Below are positions 48,259-56,093 of a stretch of 64,000 bases of DNA, one piece after another. The stretch covers positions 1 through 64,000 of the forward strand of contig DASQIZ010000035.1 in NCBI GenBank assembly GCA_035631315.1, given 5' to 3'. The notes under the pieces were generated by a model. That model searched no databases. It was not told the DNA's origin and saw only the letters and a program-made list of their open reading frames with translations. This DNA comes from 40CM-2-70-7 sp035631315 (GTDB lineage Bacteria; Gemmatimonadota; Gemmatimonadetes; Gemmatimonadales; GWC2-71-9). Every line of letters starts with the position of its first letter. Within the stretch, counting starts at the first letter, position 1. The translations under genes and the position numbers were made by a program.

Positions 48259-48269
48259 ACCTTTTACCT

Positions 48270-49544
48270 ATGCACGTGAGCGGAACGGTGACGCCCCCGG
48301 GCGACAAGAGCATCTCGCATCGCGCCCTCATGTGCGCTGCCCTCGCGTCCGGGAAGAGCGAGGTTACCGGGATCCTCGCCGGTGAGGATGTGAAATCCAC
48401 CGCCCGCGTCCTGCGCCAGCTCGGTGCCGAGATCACGACTGTGCGCGAGGGAAAGACCGTCACCATTCGGAGTCGACGACTCACGACTCCCGACTCCCGC
48501 CTCAACTGTGGCAACTCCGGCACGACCACGCGGCTTTTGCTCGGCATTCTGGCGGGGAAGGGCATCAAGGCGACGCTCACAGGGGACGCCTCCCTGCGCC
48601 GGCGCCCGATGCGTCGCGTGACCGACCCGCTCCGCGAGATGGGTGCGCGTATTCAGGAAAAGGACGGAGGCACGCTTCCAGCGACGCTCCGGGGCGGTCG
48701 GCTGCACACGATCGAGTACCGGTCACCGGTGGCATCGGCCCAAGTGAAGAGCGCGCTCCTGCTCGCCGGGCTGACAGGGGAAGTCGCGGTGACCGTGCAA
48801 GAGCCCGTGGCCTCGAGGGATCATACCGAGCGAATGCTCCGCTGGCTTGGAGAAGGTGTCGGGGGCCAGGGGTCAGGGGTCAGGTATGAACCAACGGGTA
48901 ACGAGATGCGGGGCTTTGCACTTTCCGTTCCGGGCGATCCCTCTTCGGCCGCGTTTCTCGCCGCGGCCGCGGTGTTGGCCGAGGGCGGGGAGCTTCGCAT
49001 TCAGAACGTCTGTGTGAACCCGGGGCGCACGGGCTTTCTTCCGGTGCTCGCGCGCATGGGCGCGCCGGTCGACGTCACGAACGTCCGCGAAGTCGGGCCC
49101 GAGCCGGTTGCGGATCTGGTGGTGAAGCCCACGTCGCTGCGTGGCACCACGATCGAAGCGGCTGAGGTGCCTTCGCTCGTCGATGAGATCCCGATCCTGG
49201 CGGTGCTCGCGAGCCGTGCCGCGGGAGAAACCGTGTTCCGGGGCGTCGGTGAGCTGCGGGTGAAGGAGAGTGACCGCCTGGAGATGATCGCCAGGAATCT
49301 CCGCGCGGTGGGTGCCGAGGCCGAGGCCAGGGGCGACGACCTGCACATTCGCGGTTCCTACCAACCGGCGCGGGGCTCGGTGGAAACCGCCAGGGATCAC
49401 CGGTTGGCGATGGCGTTCGCGGTGCTGGGCACCATCCCCGGCGCGAACGTGAAGTTGTCGGAGCGGAAATCGGTGGCCGTGAGTTACCCGGACTTCTTCT
49501 CGGACCTCCGGAGGGTCGGTGGTGCTTCGCGTCGTCGCGATTGA
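48270..49544 (+). CDS. aroA: 3-phosphoshikimate 1-carboxyvinyltransferase (EPSP synthase)
   Basis: AroA joins shikimate-3-phosphate and PEP in the shikimate pathway. The 424-aa protein begins with the substrate-binding GTVTPPGDKSISHRALMCAA. NCGNSGTTTRLLLGIL, GDASLRRRPMRRVTDPLREM, SAQVKSALLLAGL, EVPSLVDEIPILAVLAS and RVKESDRLEMIARNL are the family signatures. Two short variable loops are repeat-like (RRLTTPDSR at 48468-48500; GGQGSGVR at 48861-48882). There is no Shine-Dalgarno (pyrimidine-rich TTTTACCTATG), so a leaderless start is possible. The 3' end overlaps cmk by 26 nt. Confidence 0.96.
   Translation: MHVSGTVTPPGDKSISHRALMCAALASGKSEVTGILAGEDVKSTARVLRQLGAEITTVREGKTVTIRSRRLTTPDSRLNCGNSGTTTRLLLGILAGKGIKATLTGDASLRRRPMRRVTDPLREMGARIQEKDGGTLPATLRGGRLHTIEYRSPVASAQVKSALLLAGLTGEVAVTVQEPVASRDHTERMLRWLGEGVGGQGSGVRYEPTGNEMRGFALSVPGDPSSAAFLAAAAVLAEGGELRIQNVCVNPGRTGFLPVLARMGAPVDVTNVREVGPEPVADLVVKPTSLRGTTIEAAEVPSLVDEIPILAVLASRAAGETVFRGVGELRVKESDRLEMIARNLRAVGAEAEARGDDLHIRGSYQPARGSVETARDHRLAMAFAVLGTIPGANVKLSERKSVAVSYPDFFSDLRRVGGASRRRD
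48468..48500 (+). repeat. short CGACTCCC-unit repeat with inverted partner in aroA
   Basis: CGGAGTCG (48468-48475) is followed by CGACTCA-CGACTCCC-GACTCCCG units, the complement of the GGGAGTCG unit type seen in mutS2 and pheT. It encodes RSRRLTTPDSR, in a loop before NCGNSGT. It could be a shortened element; chance cannot be excluded. Confidence 0.4.
48861..48882 (+). repeat. GGGGTCA-unit tandem run in aroA (half element?)
   Basis: GGGGGCCA-GGGGTCA-GGGGTCA-GG, three near-identical units, encodes GGQGSGV in a surface loop. No complementary right arm is nearby. It may be half of a tandem-arm element. Confidence 0.38.
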
Positions 49545-50202
49545 CGGCCCCGCAGCCTCCGGGAAGTCATCCACCGCCAAGGCGGTCGCCCGCGCTCTCG
49601 GGTGGACGCACCTCGACTCCGGCGCGCTCTATCGCGCACTGACGCTCGCCGCGCTCGACCACCTTGGCGGCGGGGCGTGGATCGAGTCCCGCATCGTCGG
49701 CCTCGCCGAGGAGCTGCCGGTCCGGTTGAACCTGGTGGGGACGGAATTCCGTCCGTCGGTCGCCGGCGTCGACGTTGGGGCTGCGATCCGCACGGAGCGC
49801 GTCACCGCCCGGGTCTCCGAGCTCGCCGCGCTTCCGGGGGTGCGGAAGTGGGTGAATGCGCAGCAGCGACAGGCCGCGAAGGAGCACCCGTCCGGCGTCG
49901 TGGTGGATGGACGGGACATCGGCACGGTGGTCTTCCCGGACGCGCCCGTGAAGGTCTTCCTGACTGCCACCCCCGAGGAGCGGGTCCGCCGGCGGATCAC
50001 CCAGCGCGGGGAGCCCCTCGATGCCGAGCGCCTCATTCGCGAATCCCGGGCCCTTGCCGCGCGGGACGAGGCCGATTCGAAGCGGGCCGTCGCTCCCCTC
50101 AAGGCGTCCCCGGACGCGCTGCTCCTTGACTCCACGCGACTTTCGTTCGATGAGCAGGTCCAGCGGGTCGTAGCGCTGGCGCGGGAGTGGGCACTCCGCT
50201 AG
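49519..50202 (+). CDS. cmk: cytidylate kinase
   Basis: Cmk phosphorylates CMP and dCMP with ATP. The protein is 227 aa from GTG 49519; GTG 49522 is equally possible, and a GGAGG site lies just upstream inside aroA. The P-loop is AIDGPAASGKSSTAKAVARA. LDSGALYRALTLAA and GVVVDGRDIGTVVFPDAPVK are CMP-binding blocks, and ERVRRRITQRGEP is the lid. The aroA-cmk-rpsA order is widely conserved. An 83-nt gap separates it from the rpsA ATG. Confidence 0.96.
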   Translation: MVLRVVAIDGPAASGKSSTAKAVARALGWTHLDSGALYRALTLAALDHLGGGAWIESRIVGLAEELPVRLNLVGTEFRPSVAGVDVGAAIRTERVTARVSELAALPGVRKWVNAQQRQAAKEHPSGVVVDGRDIGTVVFPDAPVKVFLTATPEERVRRRITQRGEPLDAERLIRESRALAARDEADSKRAVAPLKASPDALLLDSTRLSFDEQVQRVVALAREWALR

Positions 50203-50224
50203 GTTCCCCGTCCTGTTTGACGCC

Positions 50225-50243
50225 CCCGGGGATTGGCCCCGGG
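50225..50243 (+). promoter_or_regulatory. hairpin in the rpsA leader
   Basis: CCCGGGG (50225-50231) and CCCCGGG (50237-50243) form a 7-bp stem with a 5-nt loop, 43 nt before the rpsA ATG. rpsA leaders of other bacteria carry S1-binding structures; equivalence here is inferred. Confidence 0.4.
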
Positions 50244-50285
50244 ACGCGATTCCCGAAACGCCTAACCCAACCAGGTGGCCATCTC

Positions 50286-51986
50286 ATGCAGGTTGAAGCG
50301 CAGGATCTCGAAGATTCGTCCGTAGAGTATCCCAAGAAGTCTTCCACGCACTCGGTGCTCCGCGTCCGGTCCGATCTCCACGAAGAGTATTCCGCCGACG
50401 ACATCGCGAAGATGACCGAGCTGTACGAGGGCACCCTCTCGAACATCGAAGAGGGTGAAATCGTCAAATCCAAGGTCCTGCGCGTCACCGACGCGGCTGT
50501 GATCCTGGACGTCGGCTTCAAGTCCGAAGGCGCCGTCCCGATCGACGAGTTCAAGGACCCGAAGAGTCTGAAAGAAGGGGACGAGGTCGAAGTCTTCCTG
50601 GAGCATCTCGAAGACCAGGAGGGCGCGGTCGTCCTCTCGAAGAAGAAGGCCGACTTCATGCGGGTCTGGGAAAAGATCCGCGAAGCACACGAGAAGGATG
50701 AGCCGGTCCACGGCACCCTGATCAAGAAGATCAAGGGCGGTGTGGTGGTCGATCTGATGGGGGTAGATGCGTTCCTGCCCGGTTCGCAGATCGCCCTGCG
50801 GCGCGTCCCGAACATCGACGAGCTGCTCGGCCAGAGCTTCGAGTTCAAGATCATCAAGCTGAACAAGCGGCGCCGGAACATCGTGGTCAGCCGCCGCGTC
50901 CTGCTCGAGGCCGAGCGGCGCACGAAGCGCGACGTCCTGATGAAGGAGCTGCAGGTGGGCCAGGTCCGGAAGGGCGTGGTCAAGAACATCACCGACTTCG
51001 GTGCCTTCATCGATCTCGGCGGCGTCGACGGCCTGCTGCACATCACCGACATGAGCTACGGCCGTGTCTCGCACCCGTCCGAGATGGTGCAGATCGGCCA
51101 GGAGCTCGAGGTGAAGATCCTCGACATCGACTGGGAGCGCGAGCGCATCTCACTCGGCCTGAAGCAGCTCCAGTCCTATCCCTGGCAGAACGTCGCCGCC
51201 AAGTACCCGGTCGGCACGCGCGTGCAGGGGAAGGTCGTCTCGATCACCAACTACGGTGCGTTTGTGGAGCTCGAGCCCGGCATCGAGGGCCTGGTCCACA
51301 TCTCCGAGATGAGCTGGACGCGCAACGTCCGGCACCCCTCGAAAGTCGTCTCGATCGGCGAGTCCATCGAGGCCGTGGTGCTCAAGGTGGACGAGACCGA
51401 AGAGAAGATTTCGCTGGGCATGAAGCAGACCGAGCAGGATCCGTGGATGGCGCTGCCGCAGAAGTATCCGGTGGGCACGCGGATCACCGGCAAGGTCCGC
51501 AACCTGACGTCGTTCGGCGCGTTCGTCGAAATCGAGCCGGGCATTGACGGCCTGATCCATATCTCCGACATGTCCTGGACCAAGCGGGTACAGCATCCGT
51601 CGGAAATGCTGAAGAAGGGGGACACGGTCACCGTCCTCATTCTCAATGTCGACGCCGAGAACAAACGGATTTCGCTCGGCCTGAAGCAGGCCGAAGAGGA
51701 TCCGTGGCTCCGCATCGGCGAGACGTACCCCGTCGGCACGCAGATGCGTGGCCGCGTCGTGCGGCTCATGGACAAGGGTGTCGTCGTCGATCTCGGCAGT
51801 GACATCGAAGGGTTCATCCCGATGTCGCAGCTCGGCATCCCGGACATTCAGGATCCCGCCGAGGCCGTGAAGGAAGGACAGGCGGTCGAGGTCTCGGTCC
51901 TCGAGGTGGATCCCATTCATCATCGGATTGTCCTCGCGGCTACGGGGTTCCCGAAAGAGGAAACCGAGGCACCGAAGGCAGAGTAA
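50286..51986 (+). CDS. rpsA: 30S ribosomal protein S1
   Basis: S1 binds mRNA for 30S loading. The protein is 566 aa from ATG 50286, with AGGTGG 8 nt upstream; an upstream frame has no ribosome site. Six S1/OB repeats are visible: VTDAAVILDVGFKSEGAVP, IKKIKGGVVVDLMGVDAFLP, ITDFGAFIDLGGVDGLLHIT, ITNYGAFVELEPGIEGLVHI, LTSFGAFVEIEPGIDGLIHI and LMDKGVVVDLGSDIEGFIPM. Domains 3-5 carry the canonical mRNA-binding residues. A terminator inside a larger palindrome follows. Confidence 0.96.
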   Translation: MQVEAQDLEDSSVEYPKKSSTHSVLRVRSDLHEEYSADDIAKMTELYEGTLSNIEEGEIVKSKVLRVTDAAVILDVGFKSEGAVPIDEFKDPKSLKEGDEVEVFLEHLEDQEGAVVLSKKKADFMRVWEKIREAHEKDEPVHGTLIKKIKGGVVVDLMGVDAFLPGSQIALRRVPNIDELLGQSFEFKIIKLNKRRRNIVVSRRVLLEAERRTKRDVLMKELQVGQVRKGVVKNITDFGAFIDLGGVDGLLHITDMSYGRVSHPSEMVQIGQELEVKILDIDWERERISLGLKQLQSYPWQNVAAKYPVGTRVQGKVVSITNYGAFVELEPGIEGLVHISEMSWTRNVRHPSKVVSIGESIEAVVLKVDETEEKISLGMKQTEQDPWMALPQKYPVGTRITGKVRNLTSFGAFVEIEPGIDGLIHISDMSWTKRVQHPSEMLKKGDTVTVLILNVDAENKRISLGLKQAEEDPWLRIGETYPVGTQMRGRVVRLMDKGVVVDLGSDIEGFIPMSQLGIPDIQDPAEAVKEGQAVEVSVLEVDPIHHRIVLAATGFPKEETEAPKAE

Positions 51987-51998
51987 AGGCTGGACGCG

Positions 51999-52110
51999 CA
52001 GACGCACAGATGGTGAACGGTTTGAGGGGGACAGGTTATCCTGTCCCCCTTTTGTTTCCCGCATCCCATCTGTGCGTCTGTGCGTCTAGTCTTTTCGTCT
52101 GTGCGTCTGG
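51999..52110 (+). repeat. palindromic element with CAGACGCA / TGCGTCTG units between rpsA and the carboxylase gene
   Basis: Perfect 15-bp arms (51999-52013 and 52066-52080) enclose the rpsA terminator. The right arm continues as direct repeats of TGTGCGTCT (around 52071-52087 and 52100-52108). The tandem-unit-arm architecture resembles the GGGATTC elements, but the unit differs. Confidence 0.65.
52026..52057 (+). terminator. Rho-independent terminator after rpsA
   Basis: GGGGGACAGG (52026-52035), loop TTAT and CCTGTCCCCC (52040-52049) are followed by TTTTGTTT. This is a 10-bp perfect stem with a U tract, 40 nt after the rpsA stop. Confidence 0.93.
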
Positions 52111-52113
52111 TAG

Positions 52114-52119
52114 TAGATT
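52114..52119 (+). promoter_or_regulatory. TAGATT -10-like site before the carboxyltransferase gene
   Basis: TAGATT lies 8 nt before ATG 52128, the same distance as at arcA (15490). No Shine-Dalgarno is present in between (CTGTCCTC). A leaderless start is inferred. Confidence 0.35.
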
Positions 52120-52127
52120 CTGTCCTC

Positions 52128-53651
52128 ATGTCTACAAGAGAAAAACTCGAAGATCTGCAACGCCGGCGGGCTGAGTCGGAGCAGGGGGGCGGCCCGAAGC
52201 GCATAGAAGCGCAGCACCAGAAGGGCAAGATGACGGCGCGGGAGCGGCTGGACTGCCTCCTCGATCCCGGTTCCTTCGTCGAGCTCGACCGCTTCGTCAC
52301 CCATCGCATCACCGACTTCGGACTGGCCGACCAGAAAATCCCGGGGGACGGGGTGGTCACCGGCTATGGCCGGGTGGACGGCCGGCTGGTGTACGCGTTC
52401 TCGCAGGACGCCACCGTATTCGGTGGCTCCCTGTCCGAAGCGCACGCGGAAAAGATCTGCAAGGTGATGGACACGGCCCTGAAGGTCGGGGCGCCGGTGG
52501 TCGGGCTCAACGACTCGGGCGGCGCCAGAATTCAGGAAGGGGTCGCCTCCCTCGGCGGCTACGCCGACATCTTCCTTCGGAACACCCTCGCTTCGGGCGT
52601 CGTCCCACAGATCAGTGCCATCCTTGGCCCCTGTGCGGGAGGCGCGGTCTACAGCCCGGCGCTCACGGATTTCGTGTTCATGGTGCGGGGCATCTCCTAC
52701 ATGTTCGTGACCGGGCCCGACATCGTGAAGACGGTCACACACGAGGACGTGGACTTCGAGGGCCTGGGGGGCGCGGACGTGCATGGGGGCACCTCGGGGG
52801 TTGCCCACTTCGTCCACGATGCCGAGCTCGAAGCCCTCGCGGCGATCCGCACCCTGTTGTCGTTCCTGCCGTCGAACAACCTCGAGACCCCGCCCGTGAA
52901 AGCGTCCACCGATCCGGTCGACCGCCGGGACGAGGCACTCCTCGATGTCGTGCCGGATACGCCGAACAAGCCCTACGACATGCGGGACGTCATCACCCGG
53001 GTGGTGGATGACGGCGAGTTCTTCGAGGTCCAGAAGGACTACGCGCAGAATCTCCTGGTCGGACTCGCCAGACTGGGTGGACGGCCGGTGGGCATCGTGG
53101 CCAACCAGCCGTCGGTGCTGGCGGGCGCGCTCGATATCGGGGCTTCCCTGAAGGGCGCGCGATTCATCCGGTTCTGTGACGCTTTCAATATTCCCCTGGT
53201 CACGTTCGAGGACGTGCCCGGGTTTCTCCCGGGAGTGGGGCAGGAGCATGGCGGGATCATCAAGCATGGCGCCAAGCTCCTGTACGCCTACTGCGAGGCG
53301 ACTGTCCCGAAGCTCACGGTGATCACCCGGAAGGCGTATGGCGGGGCGTACGACGTGCTCTCGTCGAAGCACATCCGCGGGGACTACAACGTCGCCTGGC
53401 CGACCGCCGAGATCGCCGTGATGGGGGCGGAGGGAGCCGTGAAGATTCTCTACAAGGGGGAATCGAGTGAAGCGCGGATCCAGGAGTACCGCTCCAAGTT
53501 CGCGCATCCGTATCAGGCCGCGTCCCGTGGTTACGTCGACGACGTCATCGACCCGCGCGACACGCGGCCGCGTCTCGTGGATGCGCTCGTGACGCTCTCC
53601 ACCAAACGCGACAAGAACCCGCCGAAAAAGCATGGCAGCATTCCTCTTTAA
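52128..53651 (+). CDS. acyl-CoA (propionyl-CoA) carboxylase carboxyltransferase subunit
   Basis: This 507-aa protein is of the PccB/MmdA type, which transfers CO2 from carboxybiotin to propionyl- or acetyl-CoA. ATG 52128 is used; an upstream GTG lies in the repeat. Blocks are MTARERLDCLLDPGSFVELD, VGLNDSGGARIQEGVASLGG (oxyanion hole), ILGPCAGGAVYSPALTDF, DVPGFLPGVGQEHGGIIKHG and KAYGGAYDVLSSKHIRGDYN. The separate biotin carboxylase and carrier genes follow within 6 kb. Substrate preference (propionyl against acetyl) is not certain. The 3' end overlaps the next gene by 20 nt. Confidence 0.93.
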   Translation: MSTREKLEDLQRRRAESEQGGGPKRIEAQHQKGKMTARERLDCLLDPGSFVELDRFVTHRITDFGLADQKIPGDGVVTGYGRVDGRLVYAFSQDATVFGGSLSEAHAEKICKVMDTALKVGAPVVGLNDSGGARIQEGVASLGGYADIFLRNTLASGVVPQISAILGPCAGGAVYSPALTDFVFMVRGISYMFVTGPDIVKTVTHEDVDFEGLGGADVHGGTSGVAHFVHDAELEALAAIRTLLSFLPSNNLETPPVKASTDPVDRRDEALLDVVPDTPNKPYDMRDVITRVVDDGEFFEVQKDYAQNLLVGLARLGGRPVGIVANQPSVLAGALDIGASLKGARFIRFCDAFNIPLVTFEDVPGFLPGVGQEHGGIIKHGAKLLYAYCEATVPKLTVITRKAYGGAYDVLSSKHIRGDYNVAWPTAEIAVMGAEGAVKILYKGESSEARIQEYRSKFAHPYQAASRGYVDDVIDPRDTRPRLVDALVTLSTKRDKNPPKKHGSIPL

Positions 53652-54585
53652 GGCGCTGCTCGCCGCCCAGCTCGCCCAGGCGCAGGTCCCGTCGCCGGAA
53701 TCTCTCGCGGTCCTGTCGAGCCGGGTGGCGCACGACTCCGGAGATGCGGCCGCATGGCTGGCACTGGGGCGAGCGCAGCTCCGCGCAGCCGACGCCTATC
53801 ACACCCACGCCGGACCTCCCGACACCGCGTGGGCACGGAGCACCATGCTGTCGGCCGAAATGGCCTTCGGGCGCGCCGCCGCGCTCCGACCCGGTCTGGG
53901 CCTCGGCGATTCGGCGTCGACGTTCCGGGTGATGGCGCGCGAGGACCTCGCGATACTGTCGTGGGAGCTGGGGGACACGACGGCGGTGGATTCGGTCTGG
54001 CAGGAGATTCCCACCGGCTCCCGTTTGCCGCCGGTACTCGAGGAGCTTGCGGAGAACCTCCTCCGCGCCTGCCCTCCGCATGCGGTGCTGTTGACGGACA
54101 ACGACGTAGTGTCGGCGGCGGCGGAGTACCTGCGATTCAATCACGACATCCGGCCCGACTTGCTGACCGTGCCCCTGAACCGCTACCGGACCGACTCCGT
54201 GTTCTCGATACGCGTGGCAAAGGACGCCGGACTCAAGAAGCCGCCGAAGCGGGCGGAGAGCGCGGAGTCGATGATCCTGACGCTGGGCGCGCTGCGTCCC
54301 GTCTGCGCCGGCGTCGATTTCGGAGCACCTCCCGGCGGGCATGGGCGGATCGGCTGGCAGACCCGTCCCTTCGTGTGGGTTGCCGGGAAGAGCTCGGGCG
54401 CGGGGCCGCAGGTGCCGGCTGCCGACTTCGTCTTCGCGGCGCTGAAATTCGCGATCGATGCCAACGATCCGTGGGCGCGCTTCGCCCTGGATCTGTACCG
54501 CCACGCGGCGCGGCTCTCACCGGATTTATGCCGGCCGATGGCGAGCTATGGTATTCCGCGGGCCCGGACCGGATGCCGGAGCTGA
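53632..54585 (+). CDS. hypothetical exported protein within the carboxylase cluster
   Basis: This 317-aa protein starts at ATG 53632 inside the carboxyltransferase gene and runs 13 nt into accC. The N-terminus looks like a signal peptide (AAFLFKALLAAQLAQAQ) and is followed by TPR-like helices (ESLAVLSSRVAHDSGDAAAW and LALGRAQLRA). The segment LLTDNDVVSAAAEYLRFNHD with IRPDLLTVPLNRYRTDSV resembles the soluble part of DUF2723 proteins. I do not recognise a function. Tight overlaps on both sides imply co-expression with lipid or propionate metabolism genes. Confidence 0.66.
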   Translation: MAAFLFKALLAAQLAQAQVPSPESLAVLSSRVAHDSGDAAAWLALGRAQLRAADAYHTHAGPPDTAWARSTMLSAEMAFGRAAALRPGLGLGDSASTFRVMAREDLAILSWELGDTTAVDSVWQEIPTGSRLPPVLEELAENLLRACPPHAVLLTDNDVVSAAAEYLRFNHDIRPDLLTVPLNRYRTDSVFSIRVAKDAGLKKPPKRAESAESMILTLGALRPVCAGVDFGAPPGGHGRIGWQTRPFVWVAGKSSGAGPQVPAADFVFAALKFAIDANDPWARFALDLYRHAARLSPDLCRPMASYGIPRARTGCRS

Positions 54586-56093
54586 AGCGGGTCCTCGTCG
54601 CCAACCGGGGGGAAATCGCCCTCCGGATCATCCGGGCCTGTCACGAAGAGGGGCTCGAGGCCGTCGCGGTGTACTCGGATGCCGACCGTCTCTCGCCGCA
54701 CGTCCGCGCCGCGAACCTCGCGGTGCACCTCGGCGCGGCGCCCGCGTCGGAGTCCTATCTCAACATCCCGAAGCTGATCAAGGCGGCGAAAGACACCGGA
54801 TGCCAGGCGGTGCACCCGGGATACGGCTTCCTGTCGGAGCGTGCCCCCTTTGCCGCGGCCGTGCGGGACGCTGGGCTGACGTTCATCGGACCGACTCCCG
54901 AGGCCATCAAGGCGATGGGAGACAAGACCGAGGCACGTCGCCGCATGCAGCAGGCCGGCGTACCGATCGTGCCCGGCCTGACGACACCCCTGAAAGACGC
55001 CGCCGAGGCCGCGCGTGAGGCCCGGCGGATCGGCTTCCCCGTGCTGTTCAAGGCGGCAGCGGGAGGAGGCGGGAAGGGGATGCGCCTGGTGCGGAGTGCC
55101 GCCGAGGCCGAATCAGCCTTCGAGGGGGCGAGAAGTGAGGCGCAGAAGGCGTTTGGGGACGGCGCGGTCTACATCGAGAAGTATATCGAACAGCCACGGC
55201 ACATCGAGATCCAGATCCTGGGTGACACCCACAAACGGGTCGTGGCGGTCGGTGAGCGCGAGTGCAGTATCCAGCGCCGCCACCAAAAACTGATCGAAGA
55301 GTCGCCGTCCGTGGCGGTGTCGCCTGCGTTGCGACGCCGGATGGGAGATGCGGCGACGGCGGCCGCGGGGTCCGTCGGTTACGTCGGGGCCGGCACCATC
55401 GAGTTTCTCCTCGCGTCGAACGGCGAGTTCTACTTCCTCGAGATGAACACCCGCATCCAGGTGGAGCATCCCGTGACCGAGCTGGTGTATGGCGTGGACC
55501 TGGTACGGGAGCAGCTCCGGATCGCGATGGGGCAGCCGATGCGGATTCACCGCGGCGCACTCGAGCCCCGCGGGCACGCCATCGAGTGCCGGATCACCGC
55601 CGAGGACCCCTTCAACGGGTTTCTTCCCGCGACCGGAGTGGTGAAGTATTTGAGAGTGCCGGCCGGACCCGGTGTGCGATGGGATGGGGGTGTCGAGGCG
55701 GGAAATGAAGTCACGCTTCACTATGACCCCCTGATCGCCAAGCTCATCGTGTGGGGTGAGAACCGGGAAACGGCGCTCGCGCGTCTCCGGCGCGCTCTTC
55801 GGGAGCTCGTGATCGTCGGCCTGCCCACGTCCCAGGCATTTCATCTTCGCGTGCTCGCCGACCCCGACTTCCGGTCGGGGGCGATCGACATCGGCTACCT
55901 GGACCGGAAAGGTGAAGCCCTGCTGTCGGCCCCCCTGTCGGATGCGCTCGTGAAGCCCGTGGCGGTGGTGGCGGCCATGCTGGCGGAAGAGCGAAGGTCC
56001 GGCGGCATGGCGGGAGGGGGGAGGAGCGAGGAGTCGCCGTCGGGGTCGCCCTGGCTCCAAGCCGCCCGACGCGAGGGAATTGGGCGTGAGTGA
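54573..56093 (+). CDS. accC: biotin carboxylase subunit of acyl-CoA carboxylase
   Basis: This 506-aa ATP-grasp enzyme carboxylates biotin with bicarbonate and ATP. ATG 54573 precedes PELKRVLVANRGEIALRIIR. Other blocks are QAVHPGYGFLSERAPFA, VLFKAAAGGGGKGMRLV (glycine loop), RECSIQRRHQKLIEESPS, FLEMNTRIQVEHPVTELVYG and AIECRITAEDPFNGFLP. The C-terminal ~30 residues are low-complexity (Gly/Ser/Glu, GGGGAGG-like DNA near 56005). The biotin domain is encoded separately at 57327. The gene overlaps the methyltransferase start by 8 nt. Confidence 0.95.
   Translation: MPELKRVLVANRGEIALRIIRACHEEGLEAVAVYSDADRLSPHVRAANLAVHLGAAPASESYLNIPKLIKAAKDTGCQAVHPGYGFLSERAPFAAAVRDAGLTFIGPTPEAIKAMGDKTEARRRMQQAGVPIVPGLTTPLKDAAEAAREARRIGFPVLFKAAAGGGGKGMRLVRSAAEAESAFEGARSEAQKAFGDGAVYIEKYIEQPRHIEIQILGDTHKRVVAVGERECSIQRRHQKLIEESPSVAVSPALRRRMGDAATAAAGSVGYVGAGTIEFLLASNGEFYFLEMNTRIQVEHPVTELVYGVDLVREQLRIAMGQPMRIHRGALEPRGHAIECRITAEDPFNGFLPATGVVKYLRVPAGPGVRWDGGVEAGNEVTLHYDPLIAKLIVWGENRETALARLRRALRELVIVGLPTSQAFHLRVLADPDFRSGAIDIGYLDRKGEALLSAPLSDALVKPVAVVAAMLAEERRSGGMAGGGRSEESPSGSPWLQAARREGIGRE

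Noticed and set aside
52086..53633. 515-aa open frame on the minus strand
   Set aside because: It is antisense to the carboxyltransferase gene, whose motifs are unambiguous; the frame shows no protein-like pattern.
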